Source: Bacteroidetes bacterium UBA1941 (GTDB lineage: Bacteria > Bacteroidota > Bacteroidia > Chitinophagales > LD1). From it: 64,000 bases of DNA. A program made the position numbers and the translations under genes. Location of the stretch: positions 620,001-684,000 of the forward strand of contig DDEZ01000011.1 of the NCBI GenBank assembly GCA_002336805.1, in the 5' to 3' direction. Position 1 is the first letter of the stretch. Every line of letters begins with the position of its first letter. Shown piece after piece: positions 59,615 to 64,000 of this stretch. The notes beneath the pieces are model-generated. The model did not search any database, was not told the DNA's origin, and saw only the letters and a program-made list of their open reading frames with translations.

Positions 59615-60904
59615 ATGAAAAAACAATTACTTACGATGATGGCAGTCATATGCATGCTGCCTGTTATGGCCCAGTGGCAAGGTACCAATATCACTAGCCT
59701 GCCATATCTGCCCATAGGCAATATGACGGTGCACAAGGGAGGCCTGTATGCAGTGCTGGTAGATCTCACACCTTCCAGGCTTTATAAGCTGGATGCCGGT
59801 GGTACATCCTGGACGGCTGTCAATACAAGTGAGACAGGTCCGCGCCTGATACAAGATGCAGGCAATAAAATGTACATTGCTACGCTGCAAGGCCTGGAGT
59901 GCCAGTTGTATTACTCCTATGATGGTGGACAGACGATGATCATTGATACTGTCGGCATTACCCGCTATCAAAACGGTATCTCACTGGCCACTAACATGTC
60001 ATATCACAATGGTAAGATACTGCTGGGTACCAATGATGCCTATTTTATCAAAGATACGGGAGAGACACAGTGGCATAATATCACAGACCTGGCGGGTAGT
60101 GCCTTATTTCCACCAGCAGATCCTATCACATGGTACGGCGACACCATGTACGGATACAAGAATAACTTTCAGCGCCTCTTCGTCTCTGCAGATAATGGTG
60201 CTACCTGGACACTCCGCACCACCGATCTGCCGGTAGATTTCCGCACTATCAAGCTGATCACAGATGCCTCCAGCAGCCGGCTCTATGTAGGAGGATCATG
60301 GGCCAATGACAGCACCTCGGGCATATGGTATTCTGATAATGGCGGCAGCCACTGGTCACTCGTCAATACACATGGACTCATATACCAGGCTGTAGACCAC
60401 ACACCACAGAAAATAACTGCTATGTACGCCGATGGTCAGACTTTCTACGCTGCTATGAATAATAGTGCCAGCCCCTCTGCACCAGATGTGATAGGTACCA
60501 CTACGGGACTAGCCAACCTGGCATGGGATACGGCTGGCCTAACTACTATGGCAGATAATCAGACGTATGGGGACTACTTTGTGAGATATAATAATGACGT
60601 ATTTCTGGCCATCAATGTGATCGACATTTATAAAAAGGGAGCGGGTACTAATGCTGTGGTCGCGCTGAGTGGCACCAGCATGCACCTATATCCGAATCCT
60701 GCCGCCAGCAAACTATTCATCGCTGCTGATAATACATCTCCTTTGTATCATGTGGTCATATCTGCTATAGATGGACATACAGCTATGGACTGCAGCTACT
60801 CAGATAGAGGCATAGATGTATCTGGCCTGGCTCCGGGCATTTACTTTGTGCAGCCACTATCAGAGAGTGCGGTATATACTCCTGCTAAGTTTGTAAAAGA
60901 ATAA
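59615..60904 (+). CDS. T9SS-secreted BNR/sialidase-like propeller protein
   Basis: 429 residues. Signal peptide MKKQLLTMMAVICMLPVMAQ. Beta-propeller-like segments contain Asp-box-like turns: YYSYDGGQTMIID, LFVSADNGATWTLR and IWYSDNGGSHWSLVN (S-x-D-x-G-x-x-W), as in sialidases and photosystem-assembly-type propellers. The catalytic residues of sialidase are not evident, so a structural or glycan-binding role is more likely. The C-terminal sorting domain reads MHLYPNPAASKLFIAAD ... GLAPGIYFVQP ... KFVKE. A TTGTTTTG box (59571-59578) flanked by the inverted repeat GACTGA / TCAGTC (59564-59586) may be its promoter. Confidence 0.85.
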   Translation: MKKQLLTMMAVICMLPVMAQWQGTNITSLPYLPIGNMTVHKGGLYAVLVDLTPSRLYKLDAGGTSWTAVNTSETGPRLIQDAGNKMYIATLQGLECQLYYSYDGGQTMIIDTVGITRYQNGISLATNMSYHNGKILLGTNDAYFIKDTGETQWHNITDLAGSALFPPADPITWYGDTMYGYKNNFQRLFVSADNGATWTLRTTDLPVDFRTIKLITDASSSRLYVGGSWANDSTSGIWYSDNGGSHWSLVNTHGLIYQAVDHTPQKITAMYADGQTFYAAMNNSASPSAPDVIGTTTGLANLAWDTAGLTTMADNQTYGDYFVRYNNDVFLAINVIDIYKKGAGTNAVVALSGTSMHLYPNPAASKLFIAADNTSPLYHVVISAIDGHTAMDCSYSDRGIDVSGLAPGIYFVQPLSESAVYTPAKFVKE

Positions 60905-60926
60905 AAGTAACCTGATAAATGGAGAG

Positions 60927-60954
60927 AGCCCCGGTAGGTATATCGGGGCTTTTT
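60927..60954 (+). terminator. Terminator of the T9SS BNR gene
   Basis: AGCCCCG / CGGGGCT, 7-bp stem with 10-nt loop and TTTT tail. It lies on the stop codon of the convergent histidine kinase gene. Confidence 0.7.
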
Positions 60955-63166
60955 AGCTCAGTGTAAAAAGGAAAGTAGCGCCTTTGCCATCTTCACCTTC
61001 GGCCCATATCTGGCCGCCATGCTTCGTGATGATGCTGTAGACTATGGCCAGGCCTATACCTGTACCCTCAAACTGGCTCTTGTCATGTAACCGCTGAAAA
61101 GGGCGGAATAATTTGTCGGCGTGCTTCATGTCAAATCCTGCACCATTATCCTTGACATAGTATACCGTCTTGCCTTCTGCTGCATAGGAACCGATCTCTA
61201 CTTTGGGGTGAGATTTTTTTCGGGAGTATTTTACTGCATTGCCCAGCAGGTTTGAGAATACTTGCTTGATCAGGCCCTCGTCTGCTACAGCCTCGGGCAG
61301 GTCTTGTATTTGTATCTCGGCTTTGAGCTTAGGCTCGCTGCTTTTTAGCTCCCTGAGCGTACCGGAGGCTACCGCGTTCATGTTTACCTCGGTTTTTTGC
61401 AGCTCCTGGCGTCCGAGGCGAGAGAGATTCAGAAGGTCGTCTATCAGCTCGCCCATGTGGCGGGCATTATCCTTTATACTATTTAGAAACTCCTGTGCTT
61501 CATCACTGAGCTCGTGGGTGTGTTTTTTTAGCAGGAGGCCAGTGTAGCCACTGATGATGCGTAGGGGAGCACGCAGGTCATGCGACACGGAGTAGCTGAA
61601 TGCCTCCAGGCCTTTATTCGCTTCCTCCAGCTCAGCTGTGCGCTCTATGATCTTCTGCTCCAGTGATTCATTCAGCTCTTGTATTGAGGCCTCGGCCTGC
61701 TTGCGCTCAGTGATATCACGCAGGTTGCACACTATACCTCTGACTGCCTCTACGTGAAATAAATTGGTAGCTGTACCCTCAGTCCAGACATACCCACCAT
61801 CAGCGCAAGGTAGGCGCATCTGGCCAAAAACAGGAAGCCCCGGATTTTCCATTACTATCTTCAGCCTGTCACGCACCATCTCCACGTCATCAGGATGGAG
61901 CATTTCGTACATGCCGTACTTGAAAGGATTTTTCTCATCAAAACCCAGCAGGTGAAAGGCTGAAGGGCTGGCATAGCGCACCAGAAGGTTGTGGTCTATG
62001 ATGTAGATGAGGTCGGCTCCGTTTTCTATCAGCGCTCTGAATCGCATCTCCCGCTCCATGAGAGCTCTCTCTGCGCGAAGGCTTTTTAGTTCGCTTTCTA
62101 CCTGTTGTAGTTTTACCTTTTGCAGCTCACGCTCTTTCTTTTCGTTCTCGTATTTGGCCTGTACATCCAGTACTGTACGGCTCATTTCTGAGTCATACAT
62201 CTTTTTATAATATGAGATATACCGCTCATAGGCTTCGAGTGCTTCGGCGGGTTTGTTTTCCTCCTTGTGCAGGCGGGCACTCAGCTCCGCCAGATTTCCT
62301 TTCAGCACATCATTCTTCAGCTCCATGGATCCTTCCAGGGCTGCTTCGTACAGCTCCCTCGCACGTTTCAGATTTTTGCTCTCCAGCGCTATCAGTGCGA
62401 GCTGTACTGATGTATTGAGCTCTTCCAGCTGTACATTGTTCTTGCGATAGAGATCTAGCGAGAGGTTATACTTTTCCTCTGCCTGCGGCCACTGCTTCTC
62501 ACGCATCATGATATCGCCCTGATTGCTATAGGCCTTAGCTGCCACCAGCGGAGCGTTAAACTCGACTGCATATCGGATCGCCTCTGTATATGCCTCCAGC
62601 GCTTTAGGTACATTTTCTTCCCTTCTGTACTGCATACCCATCGCAAAATGCCAATGCATGAGCAGATCGCGCTGCTCGTGTCTTTCTATCAGTTCCGCTG
62701 CAGCTTTCAGTGCTTCCTTGCCCGCAGTAAAGTTTTCGATTAGAAAGTGTAGGGAGGAAAGCTGAATGAATCCACGGGCCAGGTCTTTATTATTGTCCAG
62801 CGCTTCTTTGAGTTCTATAGACTTCTGGAGGTATTCGATAGCATAGCGATACTGATTGGTGGCGGTGTATACGGCGGCCAGATTGTCATACCGATTATAG
62901 ATGTATCGAGACTCTCCGATCTGTCGCGATAGGATGAGTGATTTCAGGAAAAGCTGCTCGGCCTGAGCATAATCTCCTTGCTTGAAATAGATGTTGCCAC
63001 GGAGGTTGGAGCTCTTCATTTCCAGCAAAAGATCGGGCTGTTCTGCCAGCTCATTATCTAACAGTGTTAGAATATTGAGGGTTTCTACAAAGTTATTGTT
63101 GTGGTAGGATACTTCTGCTTGAGAAAAAAGGAAAGATGTTGAAATATTCGTATGCTTTTTTTTCAT
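60953..63166 (-). CDS. Cytosolic TPR-PAS hybrid sensor histidine kinase
   Basis: 737 residues without signal or transmembrane helix. The first ~330 residues are TPR-like helical hairpins (LLEMKSSNLRGNIYFKQGDYAQAEQLFLKSL, AIEYLQKSIELKEALDNNKD, ALEAYTEAIRYAVEFN, EALEAYERYISYYKKMY), then a coiled coil (ENEKKERELQKVKLQQVESELKSL). A PAS domain (~375-495: LIENGADLIYIIDHNLLVRYASPSAFHLLGFDEKN ... ITERKQAE) follows, then HisKA with the phospho-acceptor His527 in SYSVSHDLRAPLRIISG, and HATPase with VFSNLLGNAVKYS, VKDNGAGFDM and GTGIGLAIV. The bacteriophytochrome-type SHDLRAPLR is usual. No response regulator lies adjacent. The TPRs probably sense a protein or peptide. Divergent from the secreted protein at 63232. 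Confidence 0.9.
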   Translation of the reverse strand: MKKKHTNISTSFLFSQAEVSYHNNNFVETLNILTLLDNELAEQPDLLLEMKSSNLRGNIYFKQGDYAQAEQLFLKSLILSRQIGESRYIYNRYDNLAAVYTATNQYRYAIEYLQKSIELKEALDNNKDLARGFIQLSSLHFLIENFTAGKEALKAAAELIERHEQRDLLMHWHFAMGMQYRREENVPKALEAYTEAIRYAVEFNAPLVAAKAYSNQGDIMMREKQWPQAEEKYNLSLDLYRKNNVQLEELNTSVQLALIALESKNLKRARELYEAALEGSMELKNDVLKGNLAELSARLHKEENKPAEALEAYERYISYYKKMYDSEMSRTVLDVQAKYENEKKERELQKVKLQQVESELKSLRAERALMEREMRFRALIENGADLIYIIDHNLLVRYASPSAFHLLGFDEKNPFKYGMYEMLHPDDVEMVRDRLKIVMENPGLPVFGQMRLPCADGGYVWTEGTATNLFHVEAVRGIVCNLRDITERKQAEASIQELNESLEQKIIERTAELEEANKGLEAFSYSVSHDLRAPLRIISGYTGLLLKKHTHELSDEAQEFLNSIKDNARHMGELIDDLLNLSRLGRQELQKTEVNMNAVASGTLRELKSSEPKLKAEIQIQDLPEAVADEGLIKQVFSNLLGNAVKYSRKKSHPKVEIGSYAAEGKTVYYVKDNGAGFDMKHADKLFRPFQRLHDKSQFEGTGIGLAIVYSIITKHGGQIWAEGEDGKGATFLFTLS

Positions 63167-63183
63167 TCTACGAGCAGAGTGTA

Positions 63184-63191
63184 TATGTTTG
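63184..63191 (+). promoter_or_regulatory. -7 box of the small secreted protein gene
   Basis: TATGTTTG, a perfect TAnnTTTG, 40 nt before the ATG at 63232, in the divergent gap with the histidine kinase gene. No -33 TTG. Confidence 0.5.
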
Positions 63192-63231
63192 CGCGCTATT
63201 TTTTTAAATCACCCCAAACAATTCAAAGCTA

Positions 63232-63603
63232 ATGAAAAAAACTTTGCTCTTCGTCTTTTGTGCTTGTCTTCTTTTGTGTGCTTCAAGTGCTCATGCTCAG
63301 ACCGCTCAGTCTGCAAGTAGTACCATTACACTAAACTCTAGTGGCATGGTAGTACAGCCTATGGGCGTCGGTACTGAATACCTCGGTATAGTGGTAACTG
63401 ACCTCAAGGGAAATCCTAAACCGGGCGTCTATGTGACAGCACCTTGTGCTGGCAGTCCTAAATACACAGACGTTCACGGAACAGCGTCATGGGGACCTTT
63501 CAGTGTATGTCCTTGCAGCCAGTCTTCGGCTACTGCAACTACTACAAACTGTGAGCTGTCTTTCAAAGTGTCTTGTGGCACCACAACAGTAGTTTGTCCT
63601 TAA
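63232..63603 (+). CDS. Small secreted Ser/Thr/Cys-rich protein
   Basis: 123 residues. Signal peptide MKKTLLFVFCACLLLCASSAHAQ. The mature ~100 residues start with a Ser/Thr-rich stretch (SASSTITLNSSG) followed by one Ig-like regulatory module: GIVVTDLKGNPKPGVYVTAPCAGSPKYTDVHGTASWGPFSV, which matches the 'V.D..G.P..GV.V......TD..G.A' pattern of carboxypeptidase regulatory-like or Big-type domains. Six Cys in the last ~60 residues (PCAG, CPCS, NCEL, SCGT, VCP) suggest disulfides. No lipobox fits and there is no T9SS tail, so export to the periplasm or the surface by another route is likely. Terminator at 63656. No name. Confidence 0.72.
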   Translation: MKKTLLFVFCACLLLCASSAHAQTAQSASSTITLNSSGMVVQPMGVGTEYLGIVVTDLKGNPKPGVYVTAPCAGSPKYTDVHGTASWGPFSVCPCSQSSATATTTNCELSFKVSCGTTTVVCP

Positions 63604-63655
63604 TCAGACGAATGCAAAAATCACCATAGCATTATTGCAATTGGTATGAAGAAGG

Positions 63656-63687
63656 TCAGGCAGATCACCCCAGGGAGATCTGCCTGA
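63656..63687 (+). terminator. Terminator after the small secreted protein
   Basis: TCAGGCAGATC / GATCTGCCTGA, perfect 11-bp stem with 10-nt loop followed by TTTGTTTTTG. The remaining ~170 bases to the next ATG are AT-rich with a TACTTTAG -7-like box at 63828-63835 and a TTTTG 16 nt upstream. Confidence 0.8.
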
Positions 63688-63858
63688 TTTGTTTTTGTGA
63701 ATACATAACGCTGGATATAGCGGACTATTCATTGCTAAATATCAGCACAAATTAGTTTTGTATATATTTTATTGTTAATTAATGTGCCGGTGTCTGGTAT
63801 GTGATGTTTTGGCGCGGCTAAAAGTGCTACTTTAGTCAAGGCTACATCAGGATAACAT

Positions 63859-64000
63859 ATGCGAAACATTTTATTGTTTTTATTTATACTGCTATTGCCG
63901 GGCCTATCGCTCCGGGCACAGCAGCAGGTCTCAGTCATCAGCAGGTGCGGCGGTACTGATCTCGTCACTATACCATCTATAGTAGATGCAGATCAGGATG
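63859..64000 (+). CDS. Secreted protein, 5' end only (runs off window)
   Basis: The visible 47 codons start with a signal peptide (MRNILLFLFILLLPGLSLRAQ) and continue QQVSVISRCGGTDLVTIPSIVDADQD to the edge. The frame stays open. The Asp-rich end resembles the start of a large T9SS/gliding-associated surface protein, but too little is seen to name it. A TACTTTAG -7-like box lies at 63828-63835. Confidence 0.6.
   Translation, partial: MRNILLFLFILLLPGLSLRAQQQVSVISRCGGTDLVTIPSIVDADQD

Noticed and set aside
63735..63968. 77-codon minus-strand frame at the right edge
   Set aside because: It lies opposite the signal peptide of a plus-strand gene and across its -7 box.
1..64000. CRISPR array, rRNA operon, insertion sequence or prophage
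   Set aside because: No regularly spaced repeats, rRNA sequence, transposase, integrase or phage structural gene was recognised in any part of the window.

Overview
The window looks like chromosomal DNA of a Bacteroidota bacterium, most likely Chitinophagales-like. The evidence is: (i) six secreted proteins end in type IX secretion (T9SS) C-terminal sorting domains of the PNPA...G-(I/V)Y type; (ii) many genes are preceded by the Bacteroidota -7 box TAnnTTTG, several with a TTG about 18-20 nt further upstream, and Shine-Dalgarno sequences are generally weak; (iii) families typical of the phylum are present (LVIVD-repeat lipoprotein, ECF sigma factor with a TM/beta-barrel partner, FKBP lipoprotein, TamB/AsmA proteins, PstS-like plus TPR pair). 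GC is near 50% by eye. Ile is written mostly ATA or ATC. No rRNA, confident tRNA, CRISPR array, insertion sequence or prophage is visible.

Layout. 1-4.1 kb: 3' end of a T9SS cargo gene, a DEAD-box helicase, then a short minus-strand metallothionein gene next to an AraC regulator that carries a metal-binding-like CxxC. 4.1-15.7 kb: START protein and membrane desaturase with overlapping genes, methyltransferase, lipocalin, a GDPD-like protein with changed active-site residues, proC, AsmA/DUF748 protein, ferritin-like di-iron protein with two small membrane genes, PON-like lipoprotein. 15.8-21.9 kb: two T9SS cargoes, one containing a complete lysyl oxidase domain, and a large low-complexity Q/G/N/Y-rich protein with an operator-like promoter. 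22-29.5 kb: FKBP, two-subunit acyl-CoA carboxylase, sphingomyelinase-like phosphatase, FG-GAP T9SS protein. 29.5-36 kb: DinB, TM/barrel protein, ECF sigma factor, LVIVD lipoprotein, OM barrel proteins, membrane dipeptidase. 36-43 kb: candidate structured RNA, ABC-F ATPase, repeat-rich intergenic regions around an OmpA lipoprotein, T9SS cargo, MFS exporter, PKD lipoprotein. 43-54.7 kb: tamB divergent from a compact block tsaD-rsmG-lolD-recQ and two overlapping glycosyltransferase genes. 54.8-64 kb: small membrane protein, PstS-like lipoprotein and TPR protein; SRPBCC, PfpI/DJ-1 and AhpD-like proteins; T9SS cargo; cytosolic TPR-PAS histidine kinase; two short secreted proteins, the last cut by the window edge.

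Functionally this is a mostly core chromosome with a strong envelope and secretion theme. The most interesting items are the metallothionein/AraC unit with two direct repeats 21 bp apart over an activator-dependent promoter, the T9SS-exported lysyl oxidase homologue, the FUS-like disordered protein with three alternating GGCAAAA half-sites at its promoter, a possible five-hairpin RNA at 36.2 kb, and a cluster of palindromes with a shared TT-NNA-AA centre at 39.5 kb. All promoter, RNA and regulatory calls are inferences from sequence inspection only.
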